38,180 nucleotides of DNA from a virus: the IMG/VR virus record IMGVR_UViG_3300044522_000255, positions 1-38,180 of that record. One strand, 5' to 3'. Below the pieces are notes generated by a model. The model did not search any database, had not been told where the DNA came from, and saw only the letters and a list, made by a program, of their open reading frames with translations. Below, in pieces: positions 25,096 to 31,645 of this stretch. A program made the position numbers and the translations under genes. The stretch's first letter is position 1, and the number at the start of each line of letters is the position of its first letter.

Positions 25096-25382
25096 TGGTT
25101 GCTCAATTCTTGCCACGCATACGGGGTGAGTGCTGTTTCGTTTGATTGGCTGTTGTCGTTGGCGTATTCGTTGCGCTCACTGTCGGTCATACACTCCCAA
25201 GCGTCACAATCCTCTTGTGACCATTCGGTGGTGCTGATTAGTGTTATGCGTGACGCGTCGCCATACGTTTCGTTTTCGGTATCTAGGTACAAGGTATGCG
25301 GGTAGTAGTCGTTCATACTGTCGGTATGCCGGTTTTGCCCAAATATTTCGTCAGTGAATTGTTGTAATGCGCGTAAGTTCAT
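25092..25382 (-). CDS. Early acidic hypothetical protein (96 aa)
   Basis: Acidic and soluble, with a dense run of Asp/Glu/Asn (WSQEDCDAWECMTDSERNEYANDN). Its low pI and size are compatible with a small inhibitor or DNA mimic, but nothing specific shows this. Starts at the repeated GGAGATAGCACAATGA junction. Confidence 0.6.
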   Translation of the reverse strand: MNLRALQQFTDEIFGQNRHTDSMNDYYPHTLYLDTENETYGDASRITLISTTEWSQEDCDAWECMTDSERNEYANDNSQSNETALTPYAWQELSNQ

Positions 25383-25519
25383 TGTGCTATCTCCGTGTAG
25401 GTGTCGTTGTTGGTTTCGACAAGGTTGGTGTAAATAATTATCTGGCCTTCGTTGTCCTCGTCTATTGAGTAGTTGGGCATAAGTTTTTCTAATGCCGTTC
25501 TAAGTTTGTAACCGTTCAT
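25379..25519 (-). CDS. Early miniprotein (46 aa)
   Basis: MNGYKLRTALEKLMPNYSID followed by an acidic strand pair, ending TEIAQ. The N-terminal sequence resembles that of the next gene upstream (MKVKYALEMLTQQNPDDEI). Both may be diverged copies of the same small fold. ATGA overlaps at both ends strongly support it as a gene. Confidence 0.6.
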   Translation of the reverse strand: MNGYKLRTALEKLMPNYSIDEDNEGQIIIYTNLVETNNDTYTEIAQ

Positions 25520-25749
25520 TGTGCTGTCTCCTCGTTGTCTAAAGTCTCAATTGCTGCTGCCTGTATATCGTCTCCAACGCCGTTCCACTCCAAAGTGTCC
25601 TCGCAAGCGTCTGCGATTTCTAACCATTGAGTATCGGTGATGTCTCTACCAAGTACGTCTATGAACCATTGTTTAGTCCAGTAGGCGATAACGATTTCGT
25701 CGTCGGGGTTTTGTTGTGTAAGCATTTCTAATGCGTATTTCACTTTCAT
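25516..25749 (-). CDS. Early hypothetical protein (77 aa)
   Basis: Starts MKVKYALEMLTQQNPDDEIVIAYW and has an acidic helical C-terminus ending NEETAQ. The opening, helix ALEMLTQQ then PDDEIVIAYW, is common in small phage proteins of unknown role. The start matches the repeated junction sequence. The frame continues upstream without a stop, but the ATGA overlap with the 52-aa gene fixes the start. Confidence 0.6.
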   Translation of the reverse strand: MKVKYALEMLTQQNPDDEIVIAYWTKQWFIDVLGRDITDTQWLEIADACEDTLEWNGVGDDIQAAAIETLDNEETAQ

Positions 25750-25904
25750 TGTGCTGTCTCCGTTTCGTGTTGTTGAGTGTGATATTCCAAGTCGTCGGTT
25801 TCCCAATAGACGTAGATCGTGCCGCAAGTGGCACATTGTGCGCAAGGCGTACCGGCTAGTTGTGATCGGTAGTAACGCCAAGCGGGTGTTGTGGTGGTGC
25901 CCAT
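25746..25904 (-). CDS. Early zinc-binding miniprotein (52 aa)
   Basis: Contains CAQCATCG (residues 21-28), three closely spaced cysteines, before an aromatic strand (TIYVYWE) and a His-containing tail (YHTQQHE). It ends ETETAQ at the repeated junction. TAATG overlap with the upstream gene. Metal binding is inferred from the motif. Confidence 0.6.
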   Translation of the reverse strand: MGTTTTPAWRYYRSQLAGTPCAQCATCGTIYVYWETDDLEYHTQQHETETAQ

Positions 25905-26038
25905 TATTCCTCCCATAATTCTGTTGTCGTAATCTGTCCTTCACAATCGGCGCAAAGTGTTTGACCGTCTGGGTAGATATGTCCACCATTTCCTTCCCAG
26001 TCGATTATTTCGCCACAACTAGCGCATTTAGTTTCCAT
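25904..26038 (-). CDS. Early zinc-ribbon miniprotein (44 aa)
   Basis: Two CxxC knuckles (C5/C8 and C29/C32) 20 residues apart form a compact zinc ribbon. Ends with ELWEE. Joined to its neighbours by TAATG overlaps. Such mini zinc ribbons often bind nucleic acid or protein; here the partner is unknown. Confidence 0.65.
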   Translation of the reverse strand: METKCASCGEIIDWEGNGGHIYPDGQTLCADCEGQITTTELWEE

Positions 26039-26211
26039 TAGATACCCCGATCAGTTTCGGTTGGGTGACATTTACACCACCAACAAACAACGTTGTCAAA
26101 ATAATCAGACCACGACGGTTGTAGGTTGCCAATGGTGGCAGACAGATTATCGCCACAGTTCGGGCAAGTGCCATTAGTTTCGTTGGCAATATATTCGGCC
26201 AATGTTTTCAT
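26038..26211 (-). CDS. Early zinc-ribbon protein (57 aa)
   Basis: Starts MKTLAEYIANETNGTCPNCGDNL. The CPNC knuckle and a second CWWCKCH cluster form a zinc ribbon. Overlaps both neighbours as TAATG. Third of three consecutive metal-binding miniproteins. Confidence 0.65.
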   Translation of the reverse strand: MKTLAEYIANETNGTCPNCGDNLSATIGNLQPSWSDYFDNVVCWWCKCHPTETDRGI

Positions 26212-26822
26212 TATTCCCCCCACCATTTTGTCGGATGAATATCGCCGTCAATCGTGAACCGGCGCGGCTCAGACCACTCCAGATATTCGATTACGGCCTG
26301 TTCACTGGTTAGGTTGTCAATCTCCGCGTAACCTGATCGTGCTAATTCGCGGCATAGATCACGGAATTGTTCCGCAAACATTTCGGTGGTTTCACTTTCC
26401 GCGTCTACCTCGTATCCGGCTTCGTCGTAACTGAACAATGCGACAGTCATACAGTGTTCGTGGCTGTAATGGTTGCCGTGACTGTTGCGGGTAAACGTGG
26501 CGGTGCTTGCGCCGTGCCAGTTTACGTTGGGCGCGTCGTCGCTGTTGAGTGTGCCATAGATAGCAACCCCGTCGCCTTGACAATTTGACAATGACCACTC
26601 GACAGTAAGACCAACACGCTTAGACAGATCATCTGGCCTCATCTCTCCGTCGTATGTGCCAGTGAGTGCGGAATACAGTTCGCCGTTGAGATAATCGGTG
26701 ATCTGGCTACTGTCTAGCCACTCGGCCAATTCGTAGCGCATTTTCTCTAACGCTTTTTCACGTGCCGTATCAGACAATTCGCCCAATAAAAACACGGTTT
26801 CTGTAACCGTTACTTGTTTCAT
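26211..26822 (-). CDS. Early conserved phage protein (203 aa)
   Basis: The ATG at 26820-26822 follows GGGAGACTGT. The N-terminus VTVTETVFLLGELSDTAREKALEKMR matches a motif (LSDxAREKAL) that opens many phage hypothetical proteins. A beta domain follows (GVAIYGTL, TFTRNSHGNHYSHEHCMTV, with several His and a Cys), then a helical segment and WSEPRRFTIDGDIHP. First gene behind the 26864-26892 promoter. The family is widespread but of unknown function. Confidence 0.65.
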   Translation of the reverse strand: MKQVTVTETVFLLGELSDTAREKALEKMRYELAEWLDSSQITDYLNGELYSALTGTYDGEMRPDDLSKRVGLTVEWSLSNCQGDGVAIYGTLNSDDAPNVNWHGASTATFTRNSHGNHYSHEHCMTVALFSYDEAGYEVDAESETTEMFAEQFRDLCRELARSGYAEIDNLTSEQAVIEYLEWSEPRRFTIDGDIHPTKWWGE

Positions 26823-26840
26823 ACAGTCTCCCAACTGATC

Positions 26841-26855
26841 CCCCGTCAAGCGGGG
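26841..26855 (-). other. Hairpin at the predicted 5' end of the early mRNA
   Basis: CCCCG-CTTGA-CGGGG on the minus strand, a 5-bp stem. It begins about two bases after the start predicted from the 26864-26892 promoter. A 5'-terminal hairpin often protects mRNA; an operator is the alternative. Confidence 0.4.
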
Positions 26856-26863
26856 CTAATAAG

Positions 26864-26892
26864 AGTATGACCTAACACCGGCAAAATGTCAA
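26864..26892 (-). promoter_or_regulatory. Main early promoter
   Basis: TTGACA (26892-26887), 17-bp spacer, CATACT (26869-26864). It lies in the 73-bp gap before the 203-aa gene and would drive the small-gene cascade downstream. Confidence 0.75.
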
Positions 26893-26895
26893 GGA

Positions 26896-27024
26896 TTATT
26901 TCGGATAATTTTTTGCCCACACTTCGACAAGCGAACCTAAATAATTGTCGGTGTATTCGGCCAACGGATTATCGCCGGCACGGTAAGGATCGGTGATGTC
27001 AAACAGTGACGGTTGATCGTTCAT
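26896..27024 (-). CDS. Miniprotein (42 aa)
   Basis: MNDQPSLFDITDPYRAGDNP...WAKNYPK, stop TAA at 26896-26898. The ATG overlaps the stop of the winged-helix-like gene as ATGA. The QPSLFD-like start recalls short clamp-binding peptides (QxxLF), which is notable because the phage has a clamp-like protein; binding is untested. Otherwise no family. Confidence 0.55.
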   Translation of the reverse strand: MNDQPSLFDITDPYRAGDNPLAEYTDNYLGSLVEVWAKNYPK

Positions 27025-27344
27025 ACGCGCCGCCAAACACGAACAGGCCGAGCGTGACACGCTACACGCGCCGAAGGTTGGTAAGTGTCGGTAGGGCAGA
27101 TCAGTCCGTCACTGGCAACTTGTCGAAGCACGGCACCTATCGCACGCGGTTCGTGTGGTGTCGGTAGTGCTGCGTTTTCGAGTGCTTGCCAAATGTTGTC
27201 GGTTGTGAAGGTGTCGGTAGTGGTAGCGATTTGTACGATCACGTTGTAGCAGGTTGTGAGCCATGTTTGGTCTGCGTTGGTAGCAACGGTAGCGATTGCC
27301 TGGTTTTTGGCTTCGGTAGCGGCGATGATGTCTAGTAGGTTCAT
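27021..27344 (-). CDS. Winged-helix-like small protein (107 aa)
   Basis: The ATG at 27342-27344 has GGAGAACAA. The C-terminal half (DNIWQALENAALPTPHEPRAIGAVLRQVASDGLICPTDTYQPSARVACHARPVRVWR) has helix-turn-helix spacing and then two strands. It resembles a winged-helix family found in actinobacterial phages and plasmids. A DNA-binding or replication-linked role is inferred; no partner site is known. Confidence 0.6.
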   Translation of the reverse strand: MNLLDIIAATEAKNQAIATVATNADQTWLTTCYNVIVQIATTTDTFTTDNIWQALENAALPTPHEPRAIGAVLRQVASDGLICPTDTYQPSARVACHARPVRVWRRV

Positions 27345-27457
27345 TTGTTCTCCATTGGTGTTGGTCGGTGTTTGTTTTCGCATACGGGTGGTTCAACAAG
27401 TTTGATGTAGGTAGTGATCACTTGTTTGCATTGTGGGCAGTGCCAGGTTTGTTTCAT
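27341..27457 (-). CDS. Zinc-finger miniprotein (38 aa)
   Basis: MKQTWHCPQCKQVITTYIKL...VCENKHRP: a CPQC knuckle plus C and H further on. ATGA overlaps with both neighbours. Likely translated with them; function unknown. Confidence 0.6.
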   Translation of the reverse strand: MKQTWHCPQCKQVITTYIKLVEPPVCENKHRPTPMENK

Positions 27458-27858
27458 GCTGCTTCTTGGCATCGGCATGGTTTCACATACGTATATGTGC
27501 CACCCATAAATTCTGTTGTATAAAACGTTTCGCAACCTGGGTAGCAGTCTGTTTCGTCAACATCGTGATGGCCTTGTCTACCTATGTCCCATCCGGTGTG
27601 GTCACAGAGTTCGCAGCCGAATGTGCCACCGATGTGACCGCCAACTTGTCGAAACATGTGGCGTACTTCCCCGATTGATGCAGGGAATTTGGATAGTGAT
27701 TCACACAATTTGAGTACGGCTTTTGCGTCGTCGTCTGATGCGTCAAGCATGATGTCGTCGCGTGTCCACGCAGACTTCAACGTGTTGCGTGCGATGTTCG
27801 TTGTCGGGAATAGGCCGCATAAACGGTCAATAAATAGTTCGATGTGTATTGGTTTCAT
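27454..27858 (-). CDS. Replication-loader-like protein with zinc cluster (134 aa)
   Basis: The N-terminal 75 residues are helical (LFIDRLCGLFP, AKAVLKLCESLSKFPASIGEVRHMFRQ). The phrase FPASIGEV is reminiscent of small helicase-loader or replication-initiation proteins of phages. The C-terminal part has CELC, two more Cys in DCYPGC and a final CRC, enough for a zinc domain. ATG after GAGGGG. The replication role is only suggested by pattern. Confidence 0.5.
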   Translation of the reverse strand: MKPIHIELFIDRLCGLFPTTNIARNTLKSAWTRDDIMLDASDDDAKAVLKLCESLSKFPASIGEVRHMFRQVGGHIGGTFGCELCDHTGWDIGRQGHHDVDETDCYPGCETFYTTEFMGGTYTYVKPCRCQEAA

Positions 27859-27876
27859 GTTGCCCCTCGGCGTTGT

Positions 27877-28092
27877 TTAGAGTTCTACGCCTTGTGCGAT
27901 GTGGGTTCGTAGCCTGGAGATTACCGACTCTGCTTGTTTCATGGTTGCTTTGAGTGCGTCAAGTTCTTGGGCTAACGATTCGGCTGCATCCATGTAGCGG
28001 TCGCGTTCTTCTTGTAACGCTTGGTTAGTGACGGCGAGTGCGTCTACTCGATCCTGCCAGTATTCAAGTTCAAATTCTGTTTCGTTGCTCAC
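27877..28092 (-). CDS. Coiled-coil protein (71 aa)
   Basis: I favour the GTG at 28092, behind AAGGGATACGCA. An ATG at 28140 would overlap whiB by 71 bp. The protein is one continuous helix with heptads (YWQDRVDALAVTNQALQEERDRYMDAAESLAQELDALK). Probably a small dimer or oligomer. The 23-bp overlap with whiB suggests coupled translation. Confidence 0.6.
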   Translation of the reverse strand: MSNETEFELEYWQDRVDALAVTNQALQEERDRYMDAAESLAQELDALKATMKQAESVISRLRTHIAQGVEL

Positions 28093-28357
28093 TGCGTATC
28101 CCTTTCCGTTGATGTGGGGATGTGCCACCCCATACCCCATAATCTATGTTGTTTACTACAGCAAAGTCAAGGCATTCTTTTTTTACTTGGCATCGGTCAC
28201 AAATTTCGCGGGCTTCACGCATCTTGATGTGGTTGATAGATATTTCTTCGATGTCCATAAAAAACAATTCGGTGAGTTCGCCTCGGCATTCTGCTTCGTT
28301 TTGCCAACCGAAGTCGTTGTCTTTTAGTTCGTTGATGAAGTTGTCTAGCAGGCTCAT
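28070..28357 (-). CDS. whiB: WhiB-family Fe-S transcription regulator
   Basis: 95 aa from the ATG at 28357, which overlaps the upstream stop as ATGA. The four [4Fe-4S] ligands are C24, C53, C56 and C62 (C-x28-C-x2-C-x5-C), followed by GVWGGT at 74-79 and a basic C-terminus, the complete WhiB signature. WhiB proteins occur in Actinobacteria and their phages and act by binding region 4 of the primary sigma factor. This one probably redirects host RNA polymerase or blocks host WhiB2-type control. It is the best host marker in the window. Confidence 0.92.
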   Translation of the reverse strand: MSLLDNFINELKDNDFGWQNEAECRGELTELFFMDIEEISINHIKMREAREICDRCQVKKECLDFAVVNNIDYGVWGGTSPHQRKGIRSEQRNRI

Positions 28358-28875
28358 TTCTGTGGATTCCATGGACTCCAGCCTGCCACATCGAACAGTA
28401 GTTTGCCAGCACGTAGGTTTGTTATCGGGTTCATCAGTTCCTCCTGGGTACATACTCCCATACGGACACAAACTATTGCAAGTTTGGTTCGTTTCAAATC
28501 CCAGTTAATTCCGTTGATCTGAAGGAGCGATGTATCTGAGCGATGATTTGAGCCGTCATGCCCGACAACTTCGCAGTTCTCATTCACGATGTCTCCTCCT
28601 CGAACATTGGGGCAGCCGCCGGATTCGGTGAGGATTATTTCTCCGAGCCGTTGCCATGTTTCAGGTGGCCAGCCTGCTTTGGTGGCTAGTTCTGGTAGCC
28701 ATGAGATGTCGCCGTGACGGAACACGATGTCAGGTTCAGGCACCCTGTCAGACGCACGGAGAGCCACGCTAAGAGGTTCAGGGGTTGGCAAAGGGGCTTT
28801 GGCTGCTGAAACTATGCTGCCGAAGGTGATAATCCCTACCATAGAAACGGCAAATAGCCGTACAAGGTTTCGCAT
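28354..28875 (-). CDS. Secreted lysozyme / transglycosylase-like protein
   Basis: 173 aa with a clear signal peptide (residues 1-25, basic start, hydrophobic core, VSAAKA end). The mature part has the SLT/goose-lysozyme order: catalytic-type Glu in EIILTESGGCPN (about 86-97), then TSLLQINGINWDL, NPITNLRAGKLLFDVAGWSPWNP at the end, with cysteines that may pair. It would cleave peptidoglycan outside the membrane. It is placed among early genes beside whiB, away from the holin-endolysin group, so a role other than final lysis is possible. AGGAGACACC ribosome site. Confidence 0.75.
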   Translation of the reverse strand: MRNLVRLFAVSMVGIITFGSIVSAAKAPLPTPEPLSVALRASDRVPEPDIVFRHGDISWLPELATKAGWPPETWQRLGEIILTESGGCPNVRGGDIVNENCEVVGHDGSNHRSDTSLLQINGINWDLKRTKLAIVCVRMGVCTQEELMNPITNLRAGKLLFDVAGWSPWNPQK

Positions 28876-28929
28876 TGGTGTCTCCTATCATAGCAAAAAG
28901 GTCGAGTTGCTTACTGGCAAAGGGTTTTG

Positions 28930-29012
28930 CCCCTAGTCCACCGCGATCAGACAATGGCTAGGGGACAACAACACGCGCCGGTTATGAGGGAGCGTACCCT
29001 GAATGTTGTTGT
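28930..29012. other. Two adjacent stem-loops in intergenic gap
   Basis: CCCCTAG (28930-28936) pairs with CTAGGGG (28958-28964), extended by CCA/TGG across a one-base bulge. Immediately next, ACAACAACA (28965-28973) pairs with TGTTGTTGT (29004-29012), enclosing a small GGG/CCC stem. They fill the 141-bp gap between the resolvase and the secreted lysozyme gene. No T-tract follows on the minus strand, so a regulatory or processing structure is as likely as termination. Confidence 0.6.
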
Positions 29013-29016
29013 TACA

Positions 29017-29352
29017 TCAGTATTCAGTAATGTTTAACAATTTGATCAAATCTTTTACGGTGAGTACCACGTACTGATCTTCGGCTTTACCATAGCCTCG
29101 CCGTTTGGCAACCACAACCCCAACTTCTGCGTTGGCGTTTATCCGTTCTGTTTCGGCTTCTTTCAACCAGCCAGAGAAGTTTAGGGTGTTGTGGGATTTG
29201 CATTCAAAGACCAGGCGGTTGTCTACACCTGTGATGTCACCTTTGTCGAGCGCACCTTGTAGGGCGCGTCGTTCACAGTTCGGGTAGAACTGTTTAAGGT
29301 AGTCAACGATGAGTGTCTCGAAGGCTGTGCCTTTAGATTTGTTTTTGCTCAC
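29017..29352 (-). CDS. Hjc-like PD-(D/E)xK Holliday junction resolvase
   Basis: 111 aa, GTG start in a GTGA overlap. Catalytic residues of a PD-(D/E)xK fold are visible: E12 in the first helix, D39 in KGDITGV, and E50-x-K52 in LVFECKSH, followed by a helix and the strand VGVVVAKRRG. The family cuts branched DNA. It lies directly downstream of the annealing protein and exonuclease genes and would resolve recombination intermediates before packaging. Confidence 0.75.
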   Translation of the reverse strand: MSKNKSKGTAFETLIVDYLKQFYPNCERRALQGALDKGDITGVDNRLVFECKSHNTLNFSGWLKEAETERINANAEVGVVVAKRRGYGKAEDQYVVLTVKDLIKLLNITEY

Positions 29353-30308
29353 GGGGCAAGGATGCCAATGAGTTCTGATGCCTCTTTTTTGGTTAGATCA
29401 TTAAACGATGTGATGGTTCGTTTTGTGTGATCTGATGCCATTGAGAGTTGGTCTTCTTTGCTGGTGATACCTGCTCCACCACATAACGCACGAAGTTTGC
29501 CTAACTGTGGTGCTGTGGCTGGTGCGCCAGGTTCTTTGATTTGTGGTGTGCCGTTGGCAGGATGATTGCTGCGTGATTCTTCGATCACTTCGGAACCTGC
29601 GAACAGGTCAACCACTTTGGCCAACACGTCACCAACATCCAAGATTTGTTCGTTTGGATCAATTTGGAATGAGTCCACAATTTCAGGTTTGACTACAGGT
29701 TTCGGTGCGTACAACGCTTTCTTGGCTGTGGCATATGCGGCACGTAACAAATCCATATCGGATTCATGCAAGTTGTCTAGGTTGACTCCGGCAGTGTTGG
29801 CAATTTCGCGCCAATCCAAAGCAACCTCTGCACATGCGCCTTTGAACCGTTCAATATTGTCTGCTGACACTGGTGGGTTGCTGGCAAGTGCCACAGGTTT
29901 TGCTTGGGGTACAGGTTTGGTTGTGGCATGAGGGTTGTCATCCCATTCTTGCTTAGTCCACAACGATAGACAGATACCGAATCGCATCGCTGCGTTACGA
30001 AGGAAGTCACCGATCAGTTCTTTGTCTAGTTCTTGTTTGTCTGCACGTACTGAACCAACACCTAAACGGGCTTGTCCAAGAACGGTGAGTTCACCCCACA
30101 TGGTTGCGATGCCGTTCTCAACATGGATTGATGGTCGCCCATTATCCCATGCGATAGGAACCCAACGCCATGTCGGGTCAATCTCCAACAAGATTCGTGT
30201 GATGTCTGCGTGACCCACAAAATCTAGTGAGGTGCCAGCCTTCGGTAGTTTGCCAACAATCTTTGGATCTGGCACACCGTATGCTCCGAGGATTTCTTCA
30301 AGTTTCAT
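29349..30308 (-). CDS. Rad52-like single-strand annealing protein
   Basis: 319 aa. The N-terminal domain has the Rad52/Rad22-like phage words LPKAGTSLDFVGHADITRILLEIDPTWRW (about 19-47), LGQARLGVGS near 77 and LIGDFLRNAAMRFGICLSLWTK near 98. The C-terminal half is a variable linker followed by LGKLRALCGGAGI. It anneals complementary single strands produced by the neighbouring YqaJ-type exonuclease. Overlaps are TAATG upstream and GTGA downstream, so all three recombination genes are one unit. Confidence 0.8.
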   Translation of the reverse strand: MKLEEILGAYGVPDPKIVGKLPKAGTSLDFVGHADITRILLEIDPTWRWVPIAWDNGRPSIHVENGIATMWGELTVLGQARLGVGSVRADKQELDKELIGDFLRNAAMRFGICLSLWTKQEWDDNPHATTKPVPQAKPVALASNPPVSADNIERFKGACAEVALDWREIANTAGVNLDNLHESDMDLLRAAYATAKKALYAPKPVVKPEIVDSFQIDPNEQILDVGDVLAKVVDLFAGSEVIEESRSNHPANGTPQIKEPGAPATAPQLGKLRALCGGAGITSKEDQLSMASDHTKRTITSFNDLTKKEASELIGILAP

Positions 30309-31258
30309 TATTTGCTCTCCTTTGCTGTGATCCGCATAGTGCGGAAGGTTGATGTTTTCTTAAACTTTGCGTGTAATGCTGGATGTTCTTTCTCAAACTG
30401 TTTCGCATCAAACGATGTACGTGACGAGTTCTTCCAGGTAATAACTTGCACCCCGTCAATTGATCCGTACTCTGCGTCACCGAGCAGCATCCCCAACTCA
30501 CCTTGCAACTGATCGCGTACTGCTTCAGCAGATTTGATTTGTTCTTTAGCAATAGACAAACGCTCTAAAGTGTTGTATACCTCATGGCCCAAGACAACAG
30601 TGTTCTCATATCCTTCGGGGTACAAAGCCGAAGCGTTGTCGTAGGTGGGGTCAGCACCTTCCGGCATCATCCCCATGTCAATGAACCCCAAGAATTTGCG
30701 TACTGCGTCTATGTGTTGTTGGCGTTCGTCGGATGTGACGGTTTGTGTGTGGAATTGCAGTTGAAGATCGGAGTCAAAAACGATCCATGTGATTTCGTTT
30801 GTATCAGCGCAGATCGCTTGTTGTACTCCTTGCCATTTCCAATATGGGGGGAGTTGACCGTTCCACCTTTTGTTATAGGTTTTCAGTTCATAGATTTTTC
30901 CTGACAAATCTTTGCCATCCAATGTTGCCATCAGACGTACACCTTCTTCTTCGTAGCAGTACAAGTCTTGTGGTTCGCTGATGGTGACGTTCAAGATTTC
31001 TGATGCCCACAACATGAGTGGTCCTTCAAGGATTGTTCCTCGACGCATCGCATCGTTTTGTTCTTTCGGCACGGGGGGTGTCTTGGCCAAGAGTTCTACT
31101 GCGAGGTCTGCTGGTGTGGTGAATCGGTGTTCGTTGTGAACAACGGCGGCCACGGATGCTGTGATCCGTGCTAGACCTTCATCGTTTTTCCATCGTGCGT
31201 TCAACCATTCCTGGCTGCCGTGTGGTGGCTTGGGTATTGTGTATCCGTGCTTAATCAT
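30308..31258 (-). CDS. YqaJ-type recombination exonuclease
   Basis: 316 aa with the lambda-exonuclease fold. The YqaJ opening GSQEWLNARW (14-23) with ARITAS is followed by catalytic E78 (RGTILEG), D114 (MATLDGK) and E124-x-K126 (YELKTYNK). It digests one strand of double-stranded DNA to feed the Rad52-like partner. A GGAG-AAACG ribosome site precedes the ATG, after the promoter-like sequence at 31289-31317. Confidence 0.85.
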   Translation of the reverse strand: MIKHGYTIPKPPHGSQEWLNARWKNDEGLARITASVAAVVHNEHRFTTPADLAVELLAKTPPVPKEQNDAMRRGTILEGPLMLWASEILNVTISEPQDLYCYEEEGVRLMATLDGKDLSGKIYELKTYNKRWNGQLPPYWKWQGVQQAICADTNEITWIVFDSDLQLQFHTQTVTSDERQQHIDAVRKFLGFIDMGMMPEGADPTYDNASALYPEGYENTVVLGHEVYNTLERLSIAKEQIKSAEAVRDQLQGELGMLLGDAEYGSIDGVQVITWKNSSRTSFDAKQFEKEHPALHAKFKKTSTFRTMRITAKESK

Positions 31259-31288
31259 CGTTTCTCCTTGTCGGTGTTTTGTAACTGT

Positions 31289-31317
31289 AGGTTAGGGGTG
31301 TTGCAGGGTTAAGTCAA
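31289..31317 (-). promoter_or_regulatory. Probable promoter of the recombination unit
   Basis: TTGACT (31317-31312), 17 bp, TAACCT (31294-31289). The -35 overlaps the end of the 82-aa gene. The -10 is weak. It precedes the 50-bp gap before the exonuclease gene. Confidence 0.45.
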
Positions 31318-31557
31318 GTCAATCGTTTGGATTGTTTGCACCATAGCCACAGGTACGTGTAGCACATGGTCTACATCGTTGTTCGGGGTTCGTGACTGGT
31401 AGATGGTGACATGGCCTGCTTTAGCGTCTGGTAGCAGAAATCCTGCTGTGTGTACGAGGCATCCTTCTTGATCTAGGTTCTCGATTTGTGTCCATTGGTC
31501 TGTGCCGGAGTGTGCGTCTAGCCAGGTGATGTGAACGAATGCGTGGTCAGTCGTCAT
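31309..31557 (-). CDS. Hypothetical protein (82 aa)
   Basis: Beta-rich small protein (AFVHITWLDAHSG, GCLVHTAGFLLPDAKAGHVTIYQSR, VLHVPVAMVQTI). The strand order is typical of an SH3-like or OB-like barrel found in small phage proteins near recombination genes. ATG with GAGGAGTAGAAG. Function unknown. Confidence 0.6.
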   Translation of the reverse strand: MTTDHAFVHITWLDAHSGTDQWTQIENLDQEGCLVHTAGFLLPDAKAGHVTIYQSRTPNNDVDHVLHVPVAMVQTIQTIDLT

Positions 31558-31645
31558 CTTCTACTCCTCGATCACCGCAGAACGGTTGTTGCGGTAGGGG
31601 TGTCTTGCATGGGCAAGGGTTGTTGCGGCGGCCGAAGATAGTCAT
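31547..31645 (-). CDS. Cys-rich miniprotein (32 aa)
   Basis: MTIFGRRNNPCPCKTPLPQQ... with a CPC and one more Cys. The ATG overlaps the upstream stop (ATGA) and its end overlaps the next start by 11 bp. Small but well framed. Confidence 0.45.
   Translation of the reverse strand: MTIFGRRNNPCPCKTPLPQQPFCGDRGVEDDD

Noticed and set aside
28887-28895. TGCTATGAT as an extended -10 promoter for the secreted lysozyme gene
   Set aside because: A start 7 nt downstream would exclude the good AGGAGA ribosome site from the mRNA, so I did not list it as a promoter.
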